DNA of 36,935 nucleotides from positions 1 to 36,935 of the IMG/VR virus record IMGVR_UViG_3300036768_000595. One strand, written 5' to 3'. The notes beneath the pieces are model-generated. The model was not told the origin of the DNA. It ran no database searches and was given only the letters and a program-made list of their open reading frames with translations. Below, one piece after another: positions 21,484 to 30,586 of the stretch. Numbering within the stretch: position 1 is the stretch's first letter; every line of letters starts with the position of its first letter. The position numbers and the translations under genes were made by a program. Source of the DNA: a virus.

Positions 21484-21978
21484 ATGTTTCTCGTTGCACA
21501 GGATTTTGTTGCTCCATACACAATACCGAATGCGGATAGAGTTATCAACACATTAGGTGACTTTATCAATCGTGAGGAATTGAACGTGTTGCGCAAAGTT
21601 CTGGGCGTGGGATTCACCAAGGAGTTCATTGAAGGTATTAGTGCTCCAACACCTCTGCAGAAGTGGATTGATTTGCGCGATGGCAAATACTACACGTATT
21701 ACCAAGCAGAGTATTACGGTGGGATAAAGACAGTGTTGCTTCCGTATGTTTACAGCCGGTGGGTGCGTTACAATGTAGCGCACTTCACAGGTGTAGGCGT
21801 GGTTCAGAGCGATGCTGAAAATGCCAATGTTATTTCATCCGCAGTTGTAGAGGTGCAGTTTTACAACGAAGCGAGCGATGCGCTGTGCAAACTGCATCAG
21901 TTCATCATGGCCAATGCCAATGATTATCAGGGTGTAGAGTTCGGAAATCTTGGATATATGAACATGCTATGCCTGTAA
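21484..21978 (+). CDS. Head-tail connector, DUF6712-like
   Basis: 164 residues. The N-terminal pattern (FVAPYTIPNADRVINTLGDFINREELNVLRKVLGVGFTKEF) and the helical centre (LLPYVYSRWVRYNV) recall the adaptor-like proteins after capsid genes in Bacteroidota phages (DUF6712). It is probably the first connector under the portal. It overlaps the next gene by 10 bp. Confidence 0.72.
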   Translation: MFLVAQDFVAPYTIPNADRVINTLGDFINREELNVLRKVLGVGFTKEFIEGISAPTPLQKWIDLRDGKYYTYYQAEYYGGIKTVLLPYVYSRWVRYNVAHFTGVGVVQSDAENANVISSAVVEVQFYNEASDALCKLHQFIMANANDYQGVEFGNLGYMNMLCL

Positions 21979-22466
21979 TTGTTGATGAAATTGGCGAAGT
22001 GGTTGCGCGTATGCGTGGCACAGGTGATATACCTTACTACCTGTATGGTCATAGACTGGAAATTGCAAACCGGTTAATTGAGAAAGACAAAGACCGGGTT
22101 GCTATGTTGCAGAAGTACCCGCTCGTAGCGTTGCGGCAAGACATCGAAGAACAATACAGTAATGGGATTGTAACATACACCTTGAACATGGCTATTCTTG
22201 AGTACACCGATAAGAATTACACCGCAGAACAGCGGTATGCCAATGTGTTCAAGCCTATACTGTATCCACTTTATGAATTGCTGATAAAATCCTTGCGCGA
22301 GAGTTTTTTCTGGCCGGCATGGCAGAACGTTCCGCCACACACGAAGATAGACCGCCCTTTCTGGGGTGTCGCGCAGCAAGAGAAAAACACTAAACCGATA
22401 TTCAATGACCCCTTGGATGCTATTGAATTGGTTAGTTTGAAGATTTCAAAAAGAATTTGTAACTAA
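21969..22466 (+). CDS. Head-tail joining / stopper-like protein
   Basis: 165 residues. Residues 40-75 (LQKYPLVALRQDIEEQYSNG, TYTLNMAILEYTDKNYTAEQRYANVFKPILYPLY) match a conserved protein following the DUF6712 gene in Bacteroidota siphophages. The C-terminus contains PPHTKIDRPFWG, then NDPLDAIELVSLKI. A stopper or tail-terminator role follows from gene order; no biochemical motif supports it. Confidence 0.68.
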   Translation: MPVIVDEIGEVVARMRGTGDIPYYLYGHRLEIANRLIEKDKDRVAMLQKYPLVALRQDIEEQYSNGIVTYTLNMAILEYTDKNYTAEQRYANVFKPILYPLYELLIKSLRESFFWPAWQNVPPHTKIDRPFWGVAQQEKNTKPIFNDPLDAIELVSLKISKRICN

Positions 22467-22480
22467 AAACAAGAAAGAAA

Positions 22481-23338
22481 ATGGCAGAGTGCAACATAAG
22501 GAAAGTACCGCTTGGAGTTGGGAACTGCGCAAAGATGCCGCAGTTGATTTCAAGTATGATTTGGACACCGGATAGTTTTACCGCCACCGAAACCGAGGTG
22601 GTATCAAAAACTTTCTGGCAAAATGCAGTTAAGGCGGCAGAGGCTTCACGTGCCAACATTTGGCCCTACTTTGACACGTTTGAAAACATCAGCCAAGAGG
22701 CTATTTACGAAGACACGAACCTGAGCTACCTTGCTGTTCGTGACGGTAATTATCGTTTCAAGTTTGGAATAGCACAAGGCCTGTGCCTGCATCGTGCTAT
22801 GTTTACGCACAGGGCTAAGAACGGCCGCGTGTGGTTTTACGACAACGAAGGGCAGTTGCTTGCAACGAAGGGTACTGACAACAAGTACAGGGGATTGAGT
22901 GTTCAGTTGCTTAACACAGAGAAGTTGCTGTTCAATGACGGTTCAGTTGTGACTAAGTCACCGATTGTTGTTGCGTTGCGAAACAACGTTGAAGTGGACA
23001 AGAACGGGTATGTTATAGATGCCGACTGGTTCACAGAGGTTGTGCGCCTGAAGGATGTTACTTTGAAAGTTATATCCGCATCCTCGAGTACAATTGTTGT
23101 TTCGGTAACTGTAACCTGTGACGGCAGTGCTGTGAACGGGCTTATTGCAGCTGACTTCAGCATTCTGACCACATCGGGAAGTTCGCAGTCGAAGACACTG
23201 TCAGGTTCGAGCAACGGGGTATATACGTTATCGGCAACGGGTACCTTTGTTGATGGCACGATAGACCTTGTTGCGCCTTCTGTGTTGTCTATTGATGCAT
23301 ACGAGTCAAGTGGTGCAGTAACTGTTGACGTACCGTAA
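22481..23338 (+). CDS. Putative major tail tube protein with C-terminal Ig-like domain
   Basis: 285 residues. The N-terminal 190 residues are a beta-rich domain with helical insert (FWQNAVKAAEASRANIWPYF, GLCLHRAMFTHRAKNGRVWF). The last 90 (VTLKVISASSSTIVVSVTVT onward) are Thr/Ser-rich strands like the Ig-fold domains often found on tail-tube subunits. Its position between joining proteins and the tape measure is that of a siphovirus tail tube. No sheath gene follows, so the tail is taken as non-contractile. Confidence 0.65.
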   Translation: MAECNIRKVPLGVGNCAKMPQLISSMIWTPDSFTATETEVVSKTFWQNAVKAAEASRANIWPYFDTFENISQEAIYEDTNLSYLAVRDGNYRFKFGIAQGLCLHRAMFTHRAKNGRVWFYDNEGQLLATKGTDNKYRGLSVQLLNTEKLLFNDGSVVTKSPIVVALRNNVEVDKNGYVIDADWFTEVVRLKDVTLKVISASSSTIVVSVTVTCDGSAVNGLIAADFSILTTSGSSQSKTLSGSSNGVYTLSATGTFVDGTIDLVAPSVLSIDAYESSGAVTVDVP

Positions 23339-23344
23339 AGAGAG

Positions 23345-23530
23345 ATGGGAAGGGCGAGTGTGGTAATTGTTGTAGTTTGGTTAGTAGGATTACTCTTTTC
23401 ATGGTTAGTTTTCCACCTCGTCCTTTCATTTTTCTCAGTAACGGCATTGCAGTCGTTAGCAGTAGTGCTTGCATGGTGGTTGATTGCTTATGTCATTCTC
23501 ACGGTTAATAAGCGCGTTAAAAAAACTTGA
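23345..23530 (+). CDS. Small membrane protein with two transmembrane segments
   Basis: 61 residues, almost entirely hydrophobic: segments at about 4-30 (ASVVIVVVWLVGLLFSWLVF) and 33-54 (VTALQSLAVVLAWWLIAYVI), ending NKRVKKT. Holin-like size and topology, but placed inside the tail module, where lysis genes are unusual. The 3' end overlaps the next gene by 41 bp. Confidence 0.5.
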   Translation: MGRASVVIVVVWLVGLLFSWLVFHLVLSFFSVTALQSLAVVLAWWLIAYVILTVNKRVKKT

Positions 23531-23921
23531 CATCGAGGAAATAATACTTGATGTCATCGGGGAAAACGAAGAATTTATTTCCGATCTTAACCGTGAGCAG
23601 TTGTTAGAGGGCAAGACCTCTACAGGTGAATTGTTGCCGGATTACAGTGAGGCGAGTGTGGTGTTGTTCGGCAAGCGGCCTGGGCCTTGGACGCTTTTTG
23701 AAACGGGAGATTTTCAGGATAGCATATTCGTTAGTTCGGAAAAGTTTCCTGTTTTCCTTGACGCAACGGATGTGAAAACCGATACCATATTGAAAAAACT
23801 TGAAGCGCGAGGATATGACAGCGTACAGATATTTGGCCTCACTGAAGAAAATCTTGAGAAATTACGCGAGCGCATTAAAGCAGGTCTTGGCCCGAAGGTT
23901 AGGAAGTTACTGGGAATATGA
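23490..23921 (+). CDS. Tail-completion / virion morphogenesis protein
   Basis: 143 residues from ATG 23490 (a TTG at 23484 adds two). Landmarks: NREQLLEGKTSTGELLPDYS, GPWTLFETGDFQDSIFVSSEKFPVFLDATDVK, YDSVQIFGLTEENLEKLRERI. These blocks occur in phage proteins annotated as tail-assembly or virion-morphogenesis factors. Such proteins often sit just before the tape measure with one small chaperone-like gene between, as here. Confidence 0.7.
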   Translation: MSFSRLISALKKLDIEEIILDVIGENEEFISDLNREQLLEGKTSTGELLPDYSEASVVLFGKRPGPWTLFETGDFQDSIFVSSEKFPVFLDATDVKTDTILKKLEARGYDSVQIFGLTEENLEKLRERIKAGLGPKVRKLLGI

Positions 23922-24432
23922 TGACATCACGCTTAGGCGATATGTTGCTATAGTAAACAGCGGTGACTTGAGGATGTTGCTGAAGCGTGGGTTGTTCGAT
24001 GGGGAGCTTGCAAAGGAAAAGTGGGAAGCATTGATACGAAAAGCAACGTTAGGCGGAACGTACAACAAGGTGTTGTTTACGAGCAAGGCACTTGCGAAAA
24101 AGTACAACGAATACCTGCTTGTCCGTTCTATTGTAATTGTTCTTAGTTTCGGTTACAACAAAGAAATGGTTGCAACGCTCGAGAAAATGGGTTATCATGT
24201 TGACAGGCGTAACTATGCGCAGAGCCTCGCTTCTATTTTGGTGAAGAATGAAAACAACATAACGCAGGTGAACGTGTTGCGTAGTGAGATGCCTGTAAGT
24301 AAAAAGGTTGATGCAAATTTTCACAGCATGATAACATCATTATCTGTTGCTGTTGGATTCAAAGTAGATGCGGAGATATTGCTTGCAGAATACATTGAAT
24401 TTGTCAAGATGTTAAAACAAAAAGAGAAATGA
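23815..24432 (+). CDS. Tail assembly protein, start uncertain
   Basis: 205 residues if ATG 23815 is used, which overlaps the previous gene by 107 bp. A TTG at 23887 is a shorter option. No ATG in this frame exists near the previous stop, where the domain seems to begin (EYDDITLRRYVAIVNSGDLRMLLKRG). The remainder is helical (SKALAKKYNEYLLVRSIVIV, EILLAEYIEFVKMLKQKEK). Position directly before the tape measure, coupled by ATGA, suggests a tape-measure chaperone. Expression could involve a +1 frameshift from the previous gene. Confidence 0.6.
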   Translation: MTAYRYLASLKKILRNYASALKQVLARRLGSYWEYDDITLRRYVAIVNSGDLRMLLKRGLFDGELAKEKWEALIRKATLGGTYNKVLFTSKALAKKYNEYLLVRSIVIVLSFGYNKEMVATLEKMGYHVDRRNYAQSLASILVKNENNITQVNVLRSEMPVSKKVDANFHSMITSLSVAVGFKVDAEILLAEYIEFVKMLKQKEK

Positions 24433-27059
24433 GCCTCATAAATAAGAGCGATGTTTTTGATGACGACTTGGTCGAGGCTCCACTGATTTTGTCAAAAAAT
24501 CTTGAAGCAGCGGTCGCTTCGGCACAAAGGTTAGCGGCTGCGTTGGCGGAGAGTTCAAAAACAATATCGTCAGCAAAAACGGTTAGCGAATTGGGTGATG
24601 CAACAAAGGAACTTACACTTGCTGAACAAGAGCTTTTGAAAATACAGAATCAGATAGCCGTAGCGGAGGCAAGGAATACGGATGCGTACCGTGAAAAGCA
24701 ACAAGAACTTGAAAACGTTAAGGAGGCTACAAAAAAAGCAAATCAGGAAGCGAAGCTAAACAAACAGATAGCAGAGCAGCAGGCTGGCAGCATTAAAAAA
24801 CTTGAGCTTGAACTGAAAAAAAACAGGCTTGCGTATGAGCAGATGAGCAAAGCGCAGCGTGAAAACAGTGTTGAAGGCAAGAAACTGCTTGCTACTATTC
24901 AGCAGCAGGACAAAGAACTCAAATCGTTAAAGGCGAGCATAGGGCAGAACCAATTGGAGGTTGGCAATTACAAGAACGCTATTTTGGAAGCACTTGGCGG
25001 ATTGACAGGATTCAACACAGGACTAAGCAGTCTGTCAGGTGGTATAGGCACTGCAAGTAAAGGCATTACGTCGTTTAGCACTGCATTACGTGCTATTCCT
25101 ATTTTCCTTGTGATAGGTGCTATCGTGTCACTTGTTAGTTATTTCAAAAAAACAGAGGACGGTGCGATGAAGCTACATATTGTAATGTCAGCAATAGGTA
25201 CTGTATTCGATACGTTACTTGATTATGTAATTGGTTTGGGCAGGAGTTTGTCGGAGTTGAGCCTGGAAAAAGTAAAGCAAGGGTTCATTGATATGGGCAA
25301 TGCTATCCGTGATTTTGTAGTTTCAAGGATACAGCTTGTAATAAGAGGGTTTAACGGAATTGGAGATGCGTTTGATTTATTGTTCAAAGGAGAATTTAAG
25401 CAGGCAGCACAAGTAGCAGGTAAAGCGTTGGCAGATATTACGCTTGGTATTGTCCCAGTAGATGCAGCTATAGACCTTACTACAGATGCAGTTGAGAAAC
25501 TTGGAGAAGTTGCAAGCAAGGCTTACGATGACATAAGTGATAGGGTGAAAAAAAGCATTGAAGTTGCTAAGGCCGAAAATGCTTTATTGCTGAAAAAGAG
25601 AGCTTTTTTAATCGAAGAAGCAAAACTAAACAGAATCATAAACGAATCGCGCGAAGAAGCAGCTGACTCAGAATTGGATTCGCAGGCGAGGTTGGATGCG
25701 CTTCTAAAAGCAGAGAAAGCTGTAAACGACCTGTTTGACAAACGCATAGCAATAAAGAAAGAGGAAAACCGGTTAGCGCAGATAAGGGATGATTTGGCGG
25801 AGAATGACATCAAAGCAAATGATGAGGCTGCACAGCGTCAGGCTGATTTAATTCAACTTGAAGCAGACCGTGCAGCGCAGGCAAAGACGTTGACAAAGCA
25901 GATTTCAGCGTTAAAGAAAAAAATAGCTGAAGAAGACAGGCAGAGGGAAATTAATGAGATAAAGAAAACAAACGAAGAAGCGTTAGCTGAATTACAGAAT
26001 AGGCTTGATTCTGAGGTTAAGTTGATTCAAGATTCAGCTATTCGTGGTGAGATTAGTAAGGCCGATGCGCAGAAAAAAATTGATGCGTTACGCAAATCAA
26101 TGGCAGATGATTTTATCGAGCAACAGATTAAAGGATTAAAAAAATTACTTGGTTACAAAAAACTTACAGCCGAGGAGGAAAAGCAGATAGAGGACGAAAT
26201 TGTCAAACTGAAAGCTAAACTAAATGATGCACTGTTTGACCAAATTGAAGAAAAGAACGATGAGATTGTTGAGGATGAGAAGGTAAAGTTAGATGACATT
26301 GAAAAGTCGTACCAAGATTTCGCTAACGCTTTTGTTTCGCTTTTTAAATCAGCAAGCGACAGAAGGATAGCTGCGATAGATGCGGAGATAGCAAAAGTGG
26401 ACGAACAGGCAAAGAGGGAGTTGGCTATAGCTGGTGATAATGAGGAGGCGAAGGCATTAATTAATGCTGAGGCGGAGCGGAAGCGCGAAGCGTTGGAAAA
26501 AAAGAGGAAAAAAGAAAGGCAGGAACAGGCGCGGTTGGAAAAAATTGCGGCAATTATACAGGCTACAATAAGTGTAAGTAAGGCTGTGGCAGAAGCCTTG
26601 GATAAGTCCATCCCCTATGCGATAGCTGTGGGCGCGATAGGTGCTGCACAAATTAAAACTATTGAAGCGCAGCCTATTCCACAATTTGAGAAGGGAACTG
26701 ACAGCGCACCTGGAGGTCTTGCAATTGTAGGTGAGAAAGGGGCGGAATTGATAAAAACAAAATACGGAAGCTATCTGTCACCTTCACAGGCTTCTTTAGT
26801 AAACCTGCCGAAAGGTGCGGAAGTTATACCGCATGATGAAACGATGCGTGTATTAGCTATGGCAGGAATGGGTAAGCCTGAAAAGAAAGCAGATGGCATT
26901 GTAAAAGAGTTAGCGGATTTGAAAAAGATAAACAGTGAAATAGTTAATGCTATTTACGAAACAAAGACAGACATCGTCAGCAGCGGAAGCATGATTTACA
27001 CAGTTCGTAAGACGAGGGAAGGTAACAAAGAATATATTCGTAAACGGATATTCGGATGA
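24429..27059 (+). CDS. Tail tape measure protein
   Basis: 876 residues. It has long coiled-coil stretches (about 20-185, 375-560 and 590-720) and a hydrophobic segment near 218-237 (AIPIFLVIGAIVSLVSYF). A glycine-rich C-terminal end holds the common tape-measure pattern EKGTDSAPGGLAIVGEKGAELI and KGAEVIPHDET. The protein sets tail length; at the usual 0.15 nm per residue this implies a tail near 130 nm. No muralytic domain was seen. It is the largest gene and overlaps both neighbours by 4 bp. Confidence 0.9.
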   Translation: MSLINKSDVFDDDLVEAPLILSKNLEAAVASAQRLAAALAESSKTISSAKTVSELGDATKELTLAEQELLKIQNQIAVAEARNTDAYREKQQELENVKEATKKANQEAKLNKQIAEQQAGSIKKLELELKKNRLAYEQMSKAQRENSVEGKKLLATIQQQDKELKSLKASIGQNQLEVGNYKNAILEALGGLTGFNTGLSSLSGGIGTASKGITSFSTALRAIPIFLVIGAIVSLVSYFKKTEDGAMKLHIVMSAIGTVFDTLLDYVIGLGRSLSELSLEKVKQGFIDMGNAIRDFVVSRIQLVIRGFNGIGDAFDLLFKGEFKQAAQVAGKALADITLGIVPVDAAIDLTTDAVEKLGEVASKAYDDISDRVKKSIEVAKAENALLLKKRAFLIEEAKLNRIINESREEAADSELDSQARLDALLKAEKAVNDLFDKRIAIKKEENRLAQIRDDLAENDIKANDEAAQRQADLIQLEADRAAQAKTLTKQISALKKKIAEEDRQREINEIKKTNEEALAELQNRLDSEVKLIQDSAIRGEISKADAQKKIDALRKSMADDFIEQQIKGLKKLLGYKKLTAEEEKQIEDEIVKLKAKLNDALFDQIEEKNDEIVEDEKVKLDDIEKSYQDFANAFVSLFKSASDRRIAAIDAEIAKVDEQAKRELAIAGDNEEAKALINAEAERKREALEKKRKKERQEQARLEKIAAIIQATISVSKAVAEALDKSIPYAIAVGAIGAAQIKTIEAQPIPQFEKGTDSAPGGLAIVGEKGAELIKTKYGSYLSPSQASLVNLPKGAEVIPHDETMRVLAMAGMGKPEKKADGIVKELADLKKINSEIVNAIYETKTDIVSSGSMIYTVRKTREGNKEYIRKRIFG

Positions 27060-27730
27060 TAAAGGTACCTAAAGGATTGCCGGTTAAGTTCTGGGTTGAA
27101 GGCGAGCAGACCTTCAACGAAAAGGAACAGTATGGCGTTGACAAGCACTACTACGTTCAGAAGTACCCATGCGACAAGCCATTGACAATACAAGTTCAGG
27201 ATGATGCCTTGCGTGGGTACAATGTAAAGGTAGTGGAGAGTGCTACTGTTTCCCACTATGTGCCGATGACCAGAGAGGATAAAGACGGCATGTACATATA
27301 CACGGCAACGTTCACGATGAACAGTATCGGTGTTTGTGAGAAATGTGTATCTATTGAGATTGTATCAATTGAAACTGAGATAAGCGGAACGCTTACTGAT
27401 GCAAATGATACGATAACTGGAAATGTATTGGTAACTACAGATGTGTTTGAAGTGTCAGGAACGCTTAGTGATTCAAACGATGTAATAAGCGGTAGTGTCA
27501 CGTGGAACACATTTAATAGTGCATCATTTGGGCTTAACCCGTCACCGTGTTCATTTGTTTACACGCTTTATTGGTCAGGTACATGGGGAACCGGAACGCA
27601 GATGTATTGGGATGCTACGTTGTCAACACCTGTTACAGGTTATTCAATAATATCGCCAGAATGGAGCGGTGAGCATTACAACATAAGCACGTCAGGTGTG
27701 GTTGGTACGTCAACTGGTATATTTTGTTAA
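27056..27730 (+). CDS. Distal tail-region protein with tandem Ig-like repeats
   Basis: 224 residues, coupled to the tape measure by ATGA. The N-terminal 100 residues are beta-rich (PVKFWVEGEQTF, KPLTIQVQDDALRGYNVKVV). Then come two copies of a motif, ISGTLTDANDTITGNV and VSGTLSDSNDVISGSV, about 28 residues apart. The end is Ser/Thr/Trp-rich. It is probably a tail-tip (distal tail-like) protein by position. Confidence 0.6.
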   Translation: MIKVPKGLPVKFWVEGEQTFNEKEQYGVDKHYYVQKYPCDKPLTIQVQDDALRGYNVKVVESATVSHYVPMTREDKDGMYIYTATFTMNSIGVCEKCVSIEIVSIETEISGTLTDANDTITGNVLVTTDVFEVSGTLSDSNDVISGSVTWNTFNSASFGLNPSPCSFVYTLYWSGTWGTGTQMYWDATLSTPVTGYSIISPEWSGEHYNISTSGVVGTSTGIFC

Positions 27731-27734
27731 AGAA

Positions 27735-28181
27735 ATGGAAACAAGACTTTATAGGAGCGATACGATACAGGTAACTTCAAATCTTGAACGGTGGGTAGAG
27801 ATAGAATACACTAATGGTTTGGATTTTGCAGGTGTAATCTATTCAGGCTCTGCACCTCCGGTATTCAAGATATACGTTGAAGCCTTGTTTTTCAAGGAGA
27901 GGTTCCAAGAAGAAACCGAATCTGAAAAAGATAATGCAGATGTTATTAAACTTAGGAGTGCTGTAAAAAAACAGCGCAACCTTGAGATTGAGCCTGTGCC
28001 GTATTATGTTGTGGAAATTATTAAACTTGCGCTACATCATAACACCGTAAAGGTTGGGGGCATCGAATACGTTAAAGAGGAGGAGATAAGCCAACGCAAC
28101 TTAAACACGCATTTTCCTTTTGAAAGCGTTGAGGTATGGCTTACAGAAAAGAGCAGCAGAAATGTTAATATTTTAACTTAA
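27735..28181 (+). CDS. Tail-tip region protein, 148 aa
   Basis: 148 residues from ATG 27735; an upstream in-frame start would overlap the previous gene. Features: SNLERWVEIEYTNGLDFAGVIYSGSAP, then a charged helix (FKERFQEETESEKDNADVIKLR) and VPYYVVEIIKLALHHNTVKV. Not assigned to a family. The gene order (tape measure, this pair, large hub-like protein) suggests a baseplate/tail-tip component. Confidence 0.6.
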   Translation: METRLYRSDTIQVTSNLERWVEIEYTNGLDFAGVIYSGSAPPVFKIYVEALFFKERFQEETESEKDNADVIKLRSAVKKQRNLEIEPVPYYVVEIIKLALHHNTVKVGGIEYVKEEEISQRNLNTHFPFESVEVWLTEKSSRNVNILT

Positions 28182-28186
28182 TTTTT

Positions 28187-28579
28187 ATGGCATACAAAAA
28201 AAATACGCAAACAAGGAACACGCAGATAGCAGCGTTGGGTGCGATATTCAACGGTGGTAAACTGCAAATCAGGACAGGGTCGCAGCCTGCATCGCCAAAC
28301 GATGCGGCAACAGGAACGTTATTGGTTGAAATAAACTTGCCTAACCCCGCCTTCGGTGCAGCATCAGGAGGTTCCATTTCAAAAAGCGGTACGTGGTCGA
28401 ATATAGCTGTGGCAAGTGGTACAGCAGGGTGGGCACGGTTTATATCTTCGGACACTACAAAGACAATGGACTGTACAGTGGCTGAAAGTGGCGGGGATTT
28501 AACAATTGACGATGATGCAATTACGTCAGGAGCAGTTGTTACTGTTACAGCTTGTACATTGACGGCCGGTAATGCCTGA
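28187..28579 (+). CDS. Small virion protein, beta-rich
   Basis: 130 residues. The pattern FNGGKLQIRTGSQPASPNDAA, then GTLLVEINLPNPAFGAA and GWARFISSDTT, is known from small structural proteins of diverse phages. A minor tail or decoration role is usually assumed. The stop overlaps the next start by 1 base (TGATG). Confidence 0.68.
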   Translation: MAYKKNTQTRNTQIAALGAIFNGGKLQIRTGSQPASPNDAATGTLLVEINLPNPAFGAASGGSISKSGTWSNIAVASGTAGWARFISSDTTKTMDCTVAESGGDLTIDDDAITSGAVVTVTACTLTAGNA

Positions 28580-30585
28580 TGCAGTTTAAAACAACACTAT
28601 ATCACCAATCCATACCTGCAGGGCAGGTAGTAAACAATCCGTTGGGACTTGAGGACGCTTCGCTTGTGTTGCAGAGGAATAAGTACAACGGTATTGTTGA
28701 ACAATTCGATGCCGAACTTATATTTTATGGCGATGCACATTCGCTGATAAATTCAATCGTTGAAACCTACGGCATCCATCGTGAGGTGAGGATAGTGATA
28801 GAGGCAGCTTTCAACTTAAATGAGTGGTTCGTACTATACACAGGCAACCTTGATTTGTACGCAAGGGAAGTTTTTTATGAAAACGATGTTGGGTTCAAAT
28901 CCAAGATTCATATTATTCAGGACAATAATTGGACTCGTTTCATCAATAAGACGAGCCAAAAATATGAGTTTATTTTCAACAGTAAGATAAATTTTCCATC
29001 AAACACGCTCGTCCAACGTTACGTGCGTAGCACAACGCATGACCTTACAAGCATAGCACCAGGAATAGGAAGGGGCAACTATCTTATGATTAACACGATA
29101 GAGGCCGAGAGTACAATTGCAGACAGGTTTGAATACGGTAACCAACTTAGCGATGAACTTCCTACTTCCGTTAAGAAGTATTTTATCAAATGCAAATATT
29201 CTGGAACGTATGTATTCACGTACAATATTGGCATACGGTTCAGGACAGTGCCATCAGGCAGGACGCTTGAATATGTTATTGTTAGGAGGAGCGGCTCATC
29301 GGTTACTACCGAGAGCTTAGGTACAGGTGTTACAGGTTCAGGGCCTATTTATTTTTCAGGAACGAAAACATTTTCATGCCAACGTGGCGATGAATTATAC
29401 CTATATGCAACATTATCTGGTTCTTTTACTTCCGATGTCATTTTTGATGCAGACTTTTTTACAGGTACGGATGTTTTTTATTCCAAACTTGAAGTAAAAG
29501 CAACAACAACGTATGTAGCAACGAATGTTTACGGCATAGACGTTGACGGAGCAGCTACTGCAATCATAGATGGCCTTGATTCGGAAGCAGATGTTGACAC
29601 AGGTGTTAATGCTTCACTCGTTCATGCGCAGAATGTTGTAAACAAAAACGTTGTACAGGTTTCATACGGACCTGTCAACACAACATATGATGTTATAGTA
29701 AACGTAATCGAAGGGCTGTATCTTGGTATTCCTTGGAGCATGTCGTTCGATGAATGGTACAACGGGATATTTCCAATTTTCCCGATAGGAGTAGATTACA
29801 ACAACAACAAGGTACGTGTTCGCCAACTTGACTTTTTTTACACTGATGGCATTGCACCGTTATACCTTAATACGTACGATGCCACAGCTTCTGTTGACAA
29901 CTCGCTTATTAAAAGTTCAATTAAAGTTGGTTTTGAAAAAGTTGAAACTAAATATCGTGGTGATGAACACCCTACTGAATTTGGAAATGCTCAATATGTC
30001 AGCGGTTTAAATGTTGGTGATAATGAGTTGAATTTAACGAGCAAATTCATTGCTGACGTTAATGTCATTGAAGAACTGCGCAGGAAAGAAAAGGAATTGG
30101 ACGGAATAATAATTCTTGAAACCATTACAGAAAACTTCACTGACCCTATTTCAGGATTGCCGTTGACATACACAACTGTACAGATGCCGGTAAATGAAAA
30201 TCTGAAACTGATTAACAACACAAGGTATGACCGGTTGGTTTCCATTTCACTTGCACTAAAAGGCACTGACCTGTTTTTTAAGAAAACAGAAGCATACGGG
30301 AACCACCGACCGTTTGTTATTCAATTTGACAATCCCTATCATACGCCTGTGGTGATTAGGTTCAAGTCTGCAATGTCGTATGATGACTACCTTACAATTA
30401 AGGATTACCGATATGGCATATTTTCATGCGAAATTGGGGATTTTCGGCTTAAGGGTATAAAATACTACCTTAGCGGAGGATATGCGGAGATTGAAGGATA
30501 TGTGATGCAAAAAACAGGGTTCCTGCTGCTCGAAGATGGCGGATACCTATTGTTTGAAGATGGCGAGAAAATAAAACTTAAATAA
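28579..30585 (+). CDS. Large tail-tip (hub/tail-associated) protein
   Basis: 668 residues. The N-terminal half (MQFKTTLYHQSIPAG, EQFDAELIFYGDAHSLI, EWFVLYTGNLDL) and later segments (WSMSFDEWYNGIFPIFPIG, VGFEKVETKYRGDEHPTEFG) match large proteins downstream of tape measures in Bacteroidota siphophages. The end carries a twofold LLLEDGGYLLFEDG repeat. It is probably the hub connecting tube to fibres. No peptidase or lysozyme motif was seen. Confidence 0.72.
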   Translation: MQFKTTLYHQSIPAGQVVNNPLGLEDASLVLQRNKYNGIVEQFDAELIFYGDAHSLINSIVETYGIHREVRIVIEAAFNLNEWFVLYTGNLDLYAREVFYENDVGFKSKIHIIQDNNWTRFINKTSQKYEFIFNSKINFPSNTLVQRYVRSTTHDLTSIAPGIGRGNYLMINTIEAESTIADRFEYGNQLSDELPTSVKKYFIKCKYSGTYVFTYNIGIRFRTVPSGRTLEYVIVRRSGSSVTTESLGTGVTGSGPIYFSGTKTFSCQRGDELYLYATLSGSFTSDVIFDADFFTGTDVFYSKLEVKATTTYVATNVYGIDVDGAATAIIDGLDSEADVDTGVNASLVHAQNVVNKNVVQVSYGPVNTTYDVIVNVIEGLYLGIPWSMSFDEWYNGIFPIFPIGVDYNNNKVRVRQLDFFYTDGIAPLYLNTYDATASVDNSLIKSSIKVGFEKVETKYRGDEHPTEFGNAQYVSGLNVGDNELNLTSKFIADVNVIEELRRKEKELDGIIILETITENFTDPISGLPLTYTTVQMPVNENLKLINNTRYDRLVSISLALKGTDLFFKKTEAYGNHRPFVIQFDNPYHTPVVIRFKSAMSYDDYLTIKDYRYGIFSCEIGDFRLKGIKYYLSGGYAEIEGYVMQKTGFLLLEDGGYLLFEDGEKIKLK

Positions 30586-30586
30586 A

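Noticed and set aside
26153-26611. 152-codon antisense ORF within the tape measure gene
   Set aside because: Its Ser/Ala/Phe-rich composition is the mirror of the Lys/Glu/Ala-rich coiled coil on the plus strand; no independent support.
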